From NCBI GenBank assembly GCA_029934555.1, contig JAOZMA010000027.1:1-13693 (forward strand): a stretch of 13,693 nt of DNA, in the 5' to 3' direction. This DNA comes from Acidimicrobiia bacterium. GTDB taxonomy: Bacteria > Actinomycetota > Acidimicrobiia > Spongiisociales > UBA5794. The translations under genes and the position numbers were made by a program. Under the pieces are notes generated by a model, which was given only the letters and a program-made list of their open reading frames with translations, did not search any database and was not told the origin of the DNA. Below, piece after piece: positions 7,233 to 13,693 of this stretch (position 1 is the first letter of the stretch; every line of letters begins with the position of its first letter).

Positions 7233-8689
7233 TCAAGGTCTCCCTTCGCGCCATGAACAAGCTGGGCCGGATCGACATGCCGGCCCGCGACCCGCTCGAG
7301 CGAGCAGCCTGCTTCGATGAGGTCAACATAGGACTCACCCCGGAGCAGGCCACGGTCGAGGCGATGCGGTGCCTCCAGTGCAAGACGCCGACGTGTATCG
7401 ACGGCTGCCCCGTCAACATCCAGATCGACCAGTTCATCGAGCGAGTGGCCCACGGTGACATCCGGGGAGCCGGCGACATCATCCGCATGGACAGTCTGCT
7501 ACCGGCGATCTGCGGCCGGGTATGCCCACAGGAATCGCAGTGCGAAGGTACGTGCGTACTCGACAAGAAACACAAGCCGATCGCGATCGGTCACCTGGAG
7601 CGCTACGTGGCCGACACGGTCCGCCGGTACGGGCTCGAGCCGGCACCCGATCCGGTTCCGCCCAGTGGGAAGAGCGTCGCCATCGTTGGGAGCGGGCCTG
7701 CAGGGCTGGCTTGTGCTGCGGATCTGGCGAAGGAAGGCCACCGGGTTCGCGTGTTCGAGGCGCTCCACCAGCCCGGCGGCGTGCTCATCTACGGAATCCC
7801 CGAGTTCCGCCTGCCGAAGGACATCGTGGCTGCCGAGATCGACGGATTGAAAGAGCTCGGCGTCGAGTTCGAGATGAACGCCATCATCGGCCGGACGACG
7901 ACCGTCGAGGAGCTTCTCACAGAAGAGGGCTTCGACGCCATCTTCGTCGGTGTCGGCGCGGGCCTGCCCCGTTTCCTGGGTGTCGATGGCGAGAACCTGA
8001 TCGGTGTCTACTCGGCGAACGAGTTCCTCACCAGGGTCAATCTCATGGGGGCGTATCGAGAGGACACAGAGACACCGGTCCTCGACCTGACCGGTCGGCG
8101 TGTCGTTGTCTTCGGTGGGGGCAACACGGCAATGGACAGCGCCCGTACGCCGCTGCGACTCGGCGCTGAGGAAGTACGTGTTGCCTATCGCCGCACCGAG
8201 GCCGAGATGCCGGCGCGCGACGAGGAGATCGAGCATGCCAAAGAGGAGGGGATCATCTTCGACTTCCTCGTCTCACCCGTCGAACTGCTCGGGAACGACG
8301 AAGGATGGCTCACGGGTGTGCGGTTCCAACGTATGGAGTTGGGCGAACCCGACGATTCGGGTCGCCGGCGTCCGGTTCCGATCGAAGGTGACATCTTCGA
8401 TCTCCAGGCCGATGTCGTGATCGTCGCGATCGGGAACTCCCCCAATCCACTGCTACCCGCGACCGAATCCCGTCTCGAGCAGACGCGGTGGGGCACACTC
8501 GCAGTCGACGAGACGACGGGCCGCACTACGATGCCCGCCGTGTTCGCCGGGGGAGACATCGTCACCGGAGGAGCGACCGTCATCCTCGCGATGGGAGCAG
8601 GCCGCATAGCCGCCGCCTCGATCAACGAGTATCTGGAGACGGGCGTGTGGGATGAGGCTCCCGCAGAGTTCGAACCAGCGGGTGTCTGA
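7229..8689 (+). CDS. nfnB: NfnB-like subunit: GltD/SudA-type FAD and [4Fe-4S] oxidoreductase
   Basis: A 486-residue partner of the upstream gene. In Nfn this subunit carries the bifurcating FAD, two [4Fe-4S] clusters and the NADPH site, and couples NADPH oxidation to NAD+ plus ferredoxin reduction, or the reverse. The N-terminal cluster domain has Cys48, 51, 56, 60, 95, 99, 105 and 109. Glu102, in CPQE, is a candidate for the non-Cys ligand reported in this family. The FAD Rossmann motif GSGPAG is at 154-159 and the NADPH motif GGGNTA at 296-301, followed by YRRTEAEMPARDEE (about 320-333). A C-terminal FAGGD motif closes the FAD site. Length fits NfnB/GltA (about 460-490). A glutamate synthase small subunit is the main lookalike, but no large glutamate synthase gene is present and the coupled NfnA-like partner argues for Nfn. 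The reaction direction cannot be read from sequence. Confidence 0.88.
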   Translation: MIKVSLRAMNKLGRIDMPARDPLERAACFDEVNIGLTPEQATVEAMRCLQCKTPTCIDGCPVNIQIDQFIERVAHGDIRGAGDIIRMDSLLPAICGRVCPQESQCEGTCVLDKKHKPIAIGHLERYVADTVRRYGLEPAPDPVPPSGKSVAIVGSGPAGLACAADLAKEGHRVRVFEALHQPGGVLIYGIPEFRLPKDIVAAEIDGLKELGVEFEMNAIIGRTTTVEELLTEEGFDAIFVGVGAGLPRFLGVDGENLIGVYSANEFLTRVNLMGAYREDTETPVLDLTGRRVVVFGGGNTAMDSARTPLRLGAEEVRVAYRRTEAEMPARDEEIEHAKEEGIIFDFLVSPVELLGNDEGWLTGVRFQRMELGEPDDSGRRRPVPIEGDIFDLQADVVIVAIGNSPNPLLPATESRLEQTRWGTLAVDETTGRTTMPAVFAGGDIVTGGATVILAMGAGRIAAASINEYLETGVWDEAPAEFEPAGV

Positions 8690-8693
8690 GGAG

Positions 8694-8825
8694 CAGGTGA
8701 CAGGTGACAGGTAACAGCGGACAGCCAACAGCCAGACAAGGCTCGTCGATCCGTCTTCGCTGTCCGCTGTCCGCTGTCCGCTGTCCGCTGTTTGCTGTTT
8801 GCTGTCCGCTGTCCGCTGTTGGCTC
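8694..8825. repeat. Inverted array of 7-base repeats (CAGNNNA) filling a convergent gap
   Basis: The left half has six contiguous heptads: CAGGTGA, CAGGTGA, CAGGTAA, CAGCGGA, CAGCCAA and CAGCCAG (8694-8735). After a 20-base spacer the same family continues in reverse orientation as TNNNCTG: one TTCGCTG, four TCCGCTG, two TTTGCTG, two TCCGCTG and a degenerate TTGGCTC (8756-8825). Positions 8713-8725 and 8808-8820 are perfect 13-base complements, and many other registers can pair. The array begins 4 bases after the nfnB stop and ends 5 bases before the cytochrome stop. A bidirectional terminator or mRNA-end structure is plausible; replication slippage probably changes copy number. Confidence 0.8.
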
Positions 8826-8830
8826 AATCT

Positions 8831-9253
8831 CTATTGCATCGTTCTCAGGAACAGAACGATATCCGCTAGGTCGTCGTCGGTGAGCCTCGGGTTCCCACCG
8901 TACGGTGGCATGGCGATTCCGGTCTCGTTGTCGGGAGCGTCCTTCGAACGACCTTCTTTGATGAACGCGATGATCTCGTCATCGGTGTGATCCTGGATGA
9001 AGTGACTATCTGCGAGTGCGGGCCCAAGGCTCTTGACTCCTTCGAAGTTCTGCCCGTGGCACGACGAACATGACTCTCCGGCGAGCTGCTGCCCATGTGC
9101 GATCGGCGTGCCGGCCGCTGCAGTCGTCGTGACTTCCACCGAGTCGTCACCGCATCCCGCGGCGACCAGGGCAATCGCGACAGCGAACGCCAATGCTGCT
9201 GCAAGGCGAGTCGCGCTCAACCGACGAACTCCGTTATGCGTTGATCTACTCAT
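8831..9253 (-). CDS. Lipoprotein class I c-type cytochrome
   Basis: A 140-residue exported haem protein, probably a small electron carrier tethered to the outer face of the membrane. A signal peptide (basic residues to about 16, hydrophobic 18-32) ends in a lipobox, VAAGC, with Cys34 as the lipidated residue. A Thr/Ala-rich linker follows. The single haem-binding motif CSSCH is at 62-66, and Met115 in MPPYGG is the likely sixth iron ligand, followed by the usual C-terminal helix (LTDDDLADIVLFLRTMQ). The start is the ATG at 9253 because AAGG lies 5 bases upstream; an in-frame GTG at 9259 overlaps that site. The gene follows the F420-type oxidoreductase by only 9 bases and is probably co-transcribed with it. 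The electron donor and acceptor are unknown. Confidence 0.88.
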   Translation of the reverse strand: MSRSTHNGVRRLSATRLAAALAFAVAIALVAAGCGDDSVEVTTTAAAGTPIAHGQQLAGESCSSCHGQNFEGVKSLGPALADSHFIQDHTDDEIIAFIKEGRSKDAPDNETGIAMPPYGGNPRLTDDDLADIVLFLRTMQ

Positions 9254-9262
9254 GGTCACCTT

Positions 9263-10246
9263 CTATCCAAGTTCCGGTGCGACGTGCTTCGCGAACAGGT
9301 CAAGGCTCGTCGAGTCATAGGCCGCATCCGGGAAATACCCGATCGCGTATGACATCCCAACTTCTACCCACGGTCGGAGCTGCTCGACAACTTCGTCCGG
9401 CGTTCCCACCAGGCCACCGGCCCGGAGGCTCTCTCTCGCCGCCTCAGCCTTCTCCACCCCTGCCAGGGACCCGATCCGGCCAACGTACTCATCGACCTTC
9501 TTCTGAACCTCAGTCTTGGTCTCTGCGACGAGGATCGTGAACAGAGACGACCGCACGATCTCGTCGAAGTCGCGACCGATGTCGGATGTGTGGCGGGCCA
9601 GAACCTCGCTCTTGTGAACGAACTCGTCGACCGTCCATCCGAAGTTCGTGTAGTCGGCGAAACGCGCAGCGACACGTAACGTCAGCTTCTCGCCGCCGCC
9701 GGCCACCCAGATCGGAATCGTGCCCTGAATCGGCTTCGGCCGGCTGATGGCGCCGGCGAGCTGGTAGTACCGGCCGTCGAAGACAACCTCATCTTCGGCC
9801 CACATGCGTCGCATGATCTCAACGCCCTCTTCGAGTTGCCCGATGCGGACCGACGGTTTCGGGAACTCGTAGCCGTAGCCGAGGTACTCGTGCTCATACC
9901 ATCCGGCGCCGATCCCCATCTCAACGCGACCGTTCGAGATGACATCGATGTCGGCAGCGACCTTGGCAAGGTATGCAGGATTGCGGTACGAATTCGACGT
10001 GCACATCTGGCCGAGGCGAACCGTCTCGGTCGTCGGTGCAAGGGCAGCCATGAGTGTCCACGCCTCATAGCTCGACTCCTGGGTCGGTACCGGGACCGTG
10101 TGGAAGTGGTCGAAGACCCAGGCGGATTCGTAACCGAGAGACTCGATCGTCTTGGCAACGCCGAGCATCGTCGGCCATTGGTCAGACCGGTCGATACCGA
10201 CGAGGTCGAGACGCCAGCCCTGGGGAATGAAAGCTCCATAGCGCAT
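9263..10246 (-). CDS. LLM-class F420-dependent oxidoreductase, Rv1855c-like
   Basis: A 327-residue (beta/alpha)8 luciferase-like enzyme that probably uses cofactor F420 for hydride transfer; the substrate is unknown. It begins MRYGAFIPQGWRLDL (1-15), which I recognise as typical of the mycobacterial Rv1855c subgroup, followed by WVFDHFHTVPVPT (43-55), GQMCTSNSYRNPAYLAKVAA (79-98), GRVEMGIGAGWYEHE (106-120) and PIWVAGGGEK (178-187). The conserved GIGAGW and AGGGE loops are where the phosphate and deazaflavin are held in this fold. The ATG at 10246 was chosen because homologues start here and TAGCGT lies exactly 7 bases upstream; an open frame extends to 10327 but would overlap the divergent gene. 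The 3' end is 9 bases from the cytochrome lipoprotein start. FMN use instead of F420 cannot be excluded. Confidence 0.9.
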   Translation of the reverse strand: MRYGAFIPQGWRLDLVGIDRSDQWPTMLGVAKTIESLGYESAWVFDHFHTVPVPTQESSYEAWTLMAALAPTTETVRLGQMCTSNSYRNPAYLAKVAADIDVISNGRVEMGIGAGWYEHEYLGYGYEFPKPSVRIGQLEEGVEIMRRMWAEDEVVFDGRYYQLAGAISRPKPIQGTIPIWVAGGGEKLTLRVAARFADYTNFGWTVDEFVHKSEVLARHTSDIGRDFDEIVRSSLFTILVAETKTEVQKKVDEYVGRIGSLAGVEKAEAARESLRAGGLVGTPDEVVEQLRPWVEVGMSYAIGYFPDAAYDSTSLDLFAKHVAPELG

Positions 10247-10325
10247 ACCTGTGACGCTACACCAGCTCGGCCGACTGTCGTTGTCCACGATTCGGACGAT
10301 GTTCCAGGTTGGTAGCGTGGGGGCC
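10247..10325. promoter_or_regulatory. Divergent intergenic region with two leaderless-type -10 boxes
   Basis: On the minus strand TAGCGT (10254-10259) lies 7 bases before the oxidoreductase ATG at 10246. On the plus strand TAGCGT (10313-10318) lies 7 bases before the HisA-like ATG at 10326. The same hexamer and spacing facing both ways suggest two leaderless promoters. TTCGGA (10291-10296) with a 16-base spacer is a weak -35 candidate for the plus-strand gene; none is clear for the other. A GGGGG run (10319-10323) before the plus-strand ATG could instead act as a poor ribosome site. Confidence 0.5.
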
Positions 10326-11213
10326 ATGGAACTCTATGCACGTATCAACATCCTCGACGGCAAAGCCGTCCGCCTCCCCCGCGGAGTGCTCGACCAAGTG
10401 ATCTATCTCGATGCCGATCCCGTCGCCCGGTCGCTCGGCTGGGTTGCTCAGGGCGCCGATCGGCTCCACGTCGTCGACCTCGATGCCGCCATCAACGACG
10501 ATTACAGGAACAGGCCGCTGATCCGAGAGATCATCGCCGAAGTCGACATTCCGGTGCAGGTAGGTGGCGGTGTCCGCTCGCATCTCGAGGTCGACCGCCT
10601 TCTCGATACCGGCGCATGGCGGGTTGTGATGGGCACGGTCGCTATCACCGATCAGGTTCTCTTCTGGGAGATCTGTCGATCCCATCCGGGGCAGATCGCG
10701 GTCAGCCTCGACATCACCGCGGATCAGGAACTCGTCACCCAGGGCTGGCAACACGGCTCCGGCCGATATCTCGAAGAAACGCTCATCGAGCTCGCCTCTG
10801 CGGGAGCGGCGTCGTTCCTGCTCTCCGAGGTGGGTCGTGATGCGCTTGAGGAACCGCCGAATTTCGAAGCTCTTCAGACTGCGATCTCGATCGTTGATGA
10901 GGAAGTCATCGCTGCCGGAGGGGCTCGTGACCTCGACGACGTGCGCGGTCTGCTGAAGGTCAAGTCGGGTGACAAACAGCTAGCCGGTCTGATCGTCGGT
11001 CGCGAGGTGACGTCCGGTCGCTTCACCGTTGAAGATGTCCAGGCCCTGTTGAAAGGCGCGGCGAAGGACCTCGGTCCCTGGTCTCTCGAACAACTCGAAG
11101 AAGAGTCGGCGGCCTATCTCCAGGTGCTCGTCAATGGCGGGGATCCGGAAGCCGCGATGACGTTGGAGCATGTCGAGCGCTTCGTTCACTGGCTCGGCGG
11201 CGGTACCCCCTGA
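10326..11213 (+). CDS. HisA-like TIM-barrel protein with altered active site
   Basis: A 295-residue protein related to HisA/PriA, the sugar-phosphate isomerases of histidine (and tryptophan) biosynthesis. Recognisable HisA elements are ILDGKAVRL (9-17), GADRLHVVDLDAA (43-55), VQVGGGVR (77-84, first phosphate loop), VVMGT (100-104), SLD (127-129), VTQGWQ (137-142) and GLIVGREVTSGRF (221-233). Two features argue against an ordinary isomerase. The first catalytic Asp (the D of PALDL in E. coli HisA) is Asn8 (codon 10347-10349), and the DISRDGTLAG-type loop has become EVGRDALEEP. The second catalytic Asp is kept as Asp129. About 50 extra C-terminal residues (245-295) are mainly predicted helix. 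It is followed by a methyltransferase 51 bases later and is divergent from an F420-type oxidoreductase. It may be a degenerate or repurposed paralogue; its function is not assigned. Confidence 0.82.
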   Translation: MELYARINILDGKAVRLPRGVLDQVIYLDADPVARSLGWVAQGADRLHVVDLDAAINDDYRNRPLIREIIAEVDIPVQVGGGVRSHLEVDRLLDTGAWRVVMGTVAITDQVLFWEICRSHPGQIAVSLDITADQELVTQGWQHGSGRYLEETLIELASAGAASFLLSEVGRDALEEPPNFEALQTAISIVDEEVIAAGGARDLDDVRGLLKVKSGDKQLAGLIVGREVTSGRFTVEDVQALLKGAAKDLGPWSLEQLEEESAAYLQVLVNGGDPEAAMTLEHVERFVHWLGGGTP

Positions 11214-11264
11214 CTCCCATACCCAGGGTTGCAGTCCCCGCCGGCGGCGCCACCAGCCCGCGGA

Positions 11265-12041
11265 ATGGGGCTGATCACCGTGGTTGATCCAACACCCGGC
11301 TACGTCGCGGCGAACCGGGCTGCCTGGGATGCCAAGGCGGGCCGGGACGAGTCGACCGGCGAACAGAACTGGGCCGGCCAACCGGCCTGGGGTCTCTGGG
11401 CGATCCCTGAGGAGCAGGTCGGATTCTTTCCTGACCTCGACGACCGTGACGTGCTCGAGAATGGCTGTGGGACGGCATACGTGTCGGCCTGGGTGTCACG
11501 TCTCGGTGGCCGACCGGTCGGTCTCGACAACTCTGCAGCGCAGTTGGCGACGGCACGTCGTCTCCAATCTGAGCATGATCTCCCCTTCCCTCTGATCCAC
11601 GGAATCGCGGAACACCTGCCGTTTCAAGATGAGTCGTTCGACGTGGTGCTCAACGAGTACGGGGCGGCGATCTGGGCGGACCCCTACCGGTGGATCCCCG
11701 AAGCCGCCCGTGTACTCCGGCCGGGCGGTGAGTTGGCTTTCTTGGGGAACTCGACGCTGCTCATGCTCTGCGCCGAGGACGATGAGACCGTCCCGGCCGG
11801 GAACGCGATGCTCCGCGACCACTTCGGCATGCACCGCTTCGATTGGCCCGACGACGACGGCATCGAGTTCCACCTCGGCCACGGCGACTGGATCCGGGTG
11901 CTGAGAGACAACGGCTTCGAGATTCTCGACCTGATCGAACTCCGCCCACCTGAGGGCGCCGAGACGACCTACACGTTCGTCAGCACCGAGTGGGCAAGAC
12001 GGTGGCCCGCCGAAGAGGTCTGGCGAGCGAGGAAGCGGTAG
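11265..12041 (+). CDS. Class I SAM-dependent methyltransferase
   Basis: About 258 residues with a Rossmann methyltransferase core; the substrate is unknown. SAM-binding motif I is VLENGCGTAYVSAWVSRLGG (63-82), in which the first Gly of the usual GxGxG is preceded by Asn. Asp88 in PVGLDNS probably holds the SAM ribose. AEHLPFQDESFDVVLNEYG (115-133) is motif II/IV, and RVLRPGGELAF (149-159) is the post-core signature. Tryptophan-rich segments (WAGQPAWGLWAIPE, 36-49, and STEWARRWPAEEVW, 240-253) are shared with an actinobacterial family that I recognise but cannot assign a substrate to. The ATG at 11265 is preferred; a TTG at 11229 and a GTG at 11280 are possible, and no strong Shine-Dalgarno is visible. 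It lies 51 bases after the HisA-like gene on the same strand and is probably co-transcribed. Confidence 0.85.
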   Translation: MGLITVVDPTPGYVAANRAAWDAKAGRDESTGEQNWAGQPAWGLWAIPEEQVGFFPDLDDRDVLENGCGTAYVSAWVSRLGGRPVGLDNSAAQLATARRLQSEHDLPFPLIHGIAEHLPFQDESFDVVLNEYGAAIWADPYRWIPEAARVLRPGGELAFLGNSTLLMLCAEDDETVPAGNAMLRDHFGMHRFDWPDDDGIEFHLGHGDWIRVLRDNGFEILDLIELRPPEGAETTYTFVSTEWARRWPAEEVWRARKR

Positions 12042-12054
12042 GACCGCGGCGGTC
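12042..12054. terminator. Short GC palindrome between convergent genes, weak terminator candidate
   Basis: GACCGC and GCGGTC flank a single G immediately after the methyltransferase stop, in the 27-base gap to the convergent STAND/BMP gene. As RNA it gives only a 4-base stem with a 5-base loop, and there is no T-tract, so it would be a weak terminator at best. Confidence 0.25.
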
Positions 12055-12068
12055 TCGGACAATGCTTC

Positions 12069-13693
12069 CTACCACTCCGTCCACGAGTCCGGCGGAGAGA
12101 ACCCACCTTTCTTGTCTTCCGGAATCAGCGGCACCTCGATTTCGCCGGCGACGATTTGCTGCCTGAACTTCTCGAGCACTGGAACGAACTCCTCAATGAA
12201 CCCTCCAGACCTGGAGTAGTCCACACCATCGTTGGCCAGGTTGTACACCCGGGGTCCCGGTTCGAACACACCACGGCTGTAGTCCTCGATAGCGTCGCCG
12301 AACGCCGTGTCGGTCCGCTTGAGCATCGAGGTGAGGATGTGCTGAGCGACCTCCGGGTAGCTGTACGGCAGATAGTCGGCAAACTCGGGGGGCATGACGA
12401 TCCCGGAGTATCTCATGTACTCATCCACGTCCACTCCGATGTGCCAGCGCTGAATCCCGGACAGTTCGGTCGCCTGATCTGCCATGACCATCGCCCCTTC
12501 TCCGGATGCGCCGGCGGCCGTATAGATCACGTCAGCACCCGCCCGGTACATCTCCTTCGCTCGGTTCGCAGCCGCGCTGGGGCTTGTGAAGCCGCTCTGA
12601 TCCCAATATGGGGAGAGATATTCAACGAGCACGACGATCGACGGATCTACGGCATGAACACCAGCTTCGAATCCCGCCTGAAACGCCCAGATGACGGGAA
12701 AGTCCATTCCACCGAGAAATCCCACAGTGCCGGTCTCACTCTTGAGGGCTGCCGCTGCACCGACGAGAAAGGATCCCTCTGCTTCGGCGAAGACCGGAAA
12801 CGAGACGTTCGGGTAGTCCGAATCGGGGTCATACGCCACCCCTGGATTGTCCGGAACCACCCAGTTCGTTTCCGGGTACTCGGCGATGACCGTGAATCCG
12901 TCAACGGGTACTTGCGACCCGAATGCGTCCAGGACCAGATCGGTTCCGGCCTCGCCGAGATCACGCATAGCTGGGACTACACCAAGCGGGCTTGCCGTCT
13001 CCGTCCCAACAGTGAGATCGTACGCATCCTCCGCTTCTGCCACCCCTATTGCTATCTGATCGTTCCACCCGTTGTCCCCCGGACCCTCGAAGAGCAGAAC
13101 GACTGACGGACCCCACGACCCGATGACCGTCGCCGCAGCAAACGTCACCGCAGCGAATAGGGCAACGACGGCGGCGAGCATGCCCCAAAGACGGACGCGG
13201 GCCCGGCGAGTTGTCTTGTGTTCGCGCTCAAGGCGCTCGCTCTCTGCAGCGACATCGGCAGCTCGACGCTCGAGACTCGCTTCGAGGTACGAAGAGGCAC
13301 TCGACGGCAGAACGATCGCGGAAGACCGCTGCCACGCCTCGTAGTCGGTCAGCCTCGCACCAACAAGCAGATAGCCGGGATCTCGTCCGACCGTCTCCCA
13401 CTCCGCTGTAGCGGCCATGAGACCGTCCAGTTCCACGAGGTCGAGCCGGGCATCTTCGAGCCACCCGTCGAGACGGTCCCATCCCGACAGCAGCGCCTCG
13501 TGTGACACCTCTACGGTCGCAGCGCCGGTCTGCGAATCGCGATCGAATGTGAGGAGCCTCTCTTCCCCGAACCGTGTCAGGACAGTGGAAACTACGACCG
13601 AGTCACCGATCGATTCGAGTTCGAGGACCGGAACGGGGCGGCGCGTGTAGCGGTCCTCTGTTGGCTTGACGAGACGGAGGAACACGTCACGTG
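12069..13693 (-). CDS. STAND-NTPase / BMP-domain transmembrane sensor, N-terminus beyond window
   Basis: The frame is open through the right edge, so this is the C-terminal ~540 residues of a larger protein; the GTG at 13685 is internal. Residues about 1-150 (counted from 13685) resemble the end of an nSTAND1-type NTPase module: FLRLVKP, TRRPVP, VEVSHEALLSGWDRLDGWLE (58-77) and WETVGRDPGYLLVGARL (96-112). A charged, probably helical stretch (about 137-165, rich in Arg/Glu) leads to one membrane helix (about 167-189). The rest (194-520) is a complete BMP/PnrA-Med-type binding domain with DNGWNDQ (204-210), AEGSFLVGAAAAL (302-314), TVGFLGGMDFPVI (320-332), GADVIYTAAGASGEG (383-397) and HIGVDVDEY (415-423). 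Such domains bind nucleosides in characterised lipoproteins. No lipobox is present because the domain is anchored by the helix. No ABC permease is adjacent. Inferred topology is STAND inside, BMP outside. Confidence 0.85.
   Translation of the reverse strand, partial: RDVFLRLVKPTEDRYTRRPVPVLELESIGDSVVVSTVLTRFGEERLLTFDRDSQTGAATVEVSHEALLSGWDRLDGWLEDARLDLVELDGLMAATAEWETVGRDPGYLLVGARLTDYEAWQRSSAIVLPSSASSYLEASLERRAADVAAESERLEREHKTTRRARVRLWGMLAAVVALFAAVTFAAATVIGSWGPSVVLLFEGPGDNGWNDQIAIGVAEAEDAYDLTVGTETASPLGVVPAMRDLGEAGTDLVLDAFGSQVPVDGFTVIAEYPETNWVVPDNPGVAYDPDSDYPNVSFPVFAEAEGSFLVGAAAALKSETGTVGFLGGMDFPVIWAFQAGFEAGVHAVDPSIVVLVEYLSPYWDQSGFTSPSAAANRAKEMYRAGADVIYTAAGASGEGAMVMADQATELSGIQRWHIGVDVDEYMRYSGIVMPPEFADYLPYSYPEVAQHILTSMLKRTDTAFGDAIEDYSRGVFEPGPRVYNLANDGVDYSRSGGFIEEFVPVLEKFRQQIVAGEIEVPLIPEDKKGGFSPPDSWTEW

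Noticed and set aside
7499..8236. Minus-strand open frame (245 codons) opposite nfnB
   Set aside because: It lies entirely opposite well-conserved FAD and NADPH domains and shows no domain of its own.
7229..8689. Assignment as glutamate synthase small subunit (GltD)
   Set aside because: The N-terminal cluster motifs are shared, but the translationally coupled NfnA-like gene and the absence of a GltB gene make the Nfn/Sud type more likely.
8694..8825. CRISPR array interpretation of the heptad repeats
   Set aside because: Units are 7 bases with no unique spacers of CRISPR size, the array reverses orientation, and no cas gene is nearby.
10247..10327. Upstream extension of the F420-type oxidoreductase to 10327
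   Set aside because: The family starts at MRYGAFIPQGW; the extension overlaps the divergent HisA-like start and would contain both promoter boxes.
12156..13106. Plus-strand open frame (316 codons) opposite the BMP domain
   Set aside because: It is antisense to a domain with clear BMP motifs and has no recognisable feature of its own.

Overview
The window is GC-rich, gene-dense bacterial DNA, most likely from an actinobacterium (Actinomycetota, possibly Acidimicrobiia-like). The evidence is a 180-kDa-class NAD-glutamate dehydrogenase, an F420-dependent luciferase-like oxidoreductase of the Rv1855c type, an actinobacterial-style SAM methyltransferase, a STAND-type signalling protein, and several starts that look leaderless (TANNNT seven bases before the start codon). 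The class-level placement is inference. Nine protein genes fill almost all of the window. No tRNA, rRNA, CRISPR array or insertion sequence was recognised. No gap exceeds 300 bases; the longest (about 210 bases) separates the usp and nfnA genes.

Left part (1-6132): a complete NAD-dependent glutamate dehydrogenase lies on the minus strand. It is divergent from a seven-helix Bax inhibitor-1/YccA family membrane protein. That gene converges on a single-domain universal stress protein, and the junction is an inverted array of 8-base repeats that reaches into the last codons of usp.

Centre (6133-8830): divergent from usp is a translationally coupled pair (ATGA overlap) resembling NfnA-NfnB, the two subunits of the electron-bifurcating NADH-dependent reduced ferredoxin:NADP+ oxidoreductase. 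The cluster ligands expected for Nfn are visible, including the Asp plus three Cys set in NfnA. The pair ends in a striking array of 7-base repeats (CAGNNNA) that switches orientation midway and fills the convergent gap to the next gene.

Right part (8831-12041): a minus-strand pair encodes an F420-type oxidoreductase and a lipoprotein c-type cytochrome. It is divergent from a HisA-like TIM barrel whose first catalytic Asp is replaced by Asn and which carries an extra C-terminal segment, followed by a SAM methyltransferase. Both divergent starts have TAGCGT exactly 7 bases upstream.

Right edge (12069-13693): a minus-strand gene that runs off the window. The visible part joins the end of a STAND-type NTPase region, one membrane helix and a complete extracytoplasmic BMP/PnrA-type ligand-binding domain. 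It looks like a single-protein transmembrane receptor. Its effector domain lies outside the window and this is the most interesting object here.

The overall theme is redox and nitrogen metabolism (glutamate oxidation, NADH/NADPH/ferredoxin balance, F420 chemistry, cytochrome c) with stress and sensing proteins. Any direct cooperation between the transcription units is inference.
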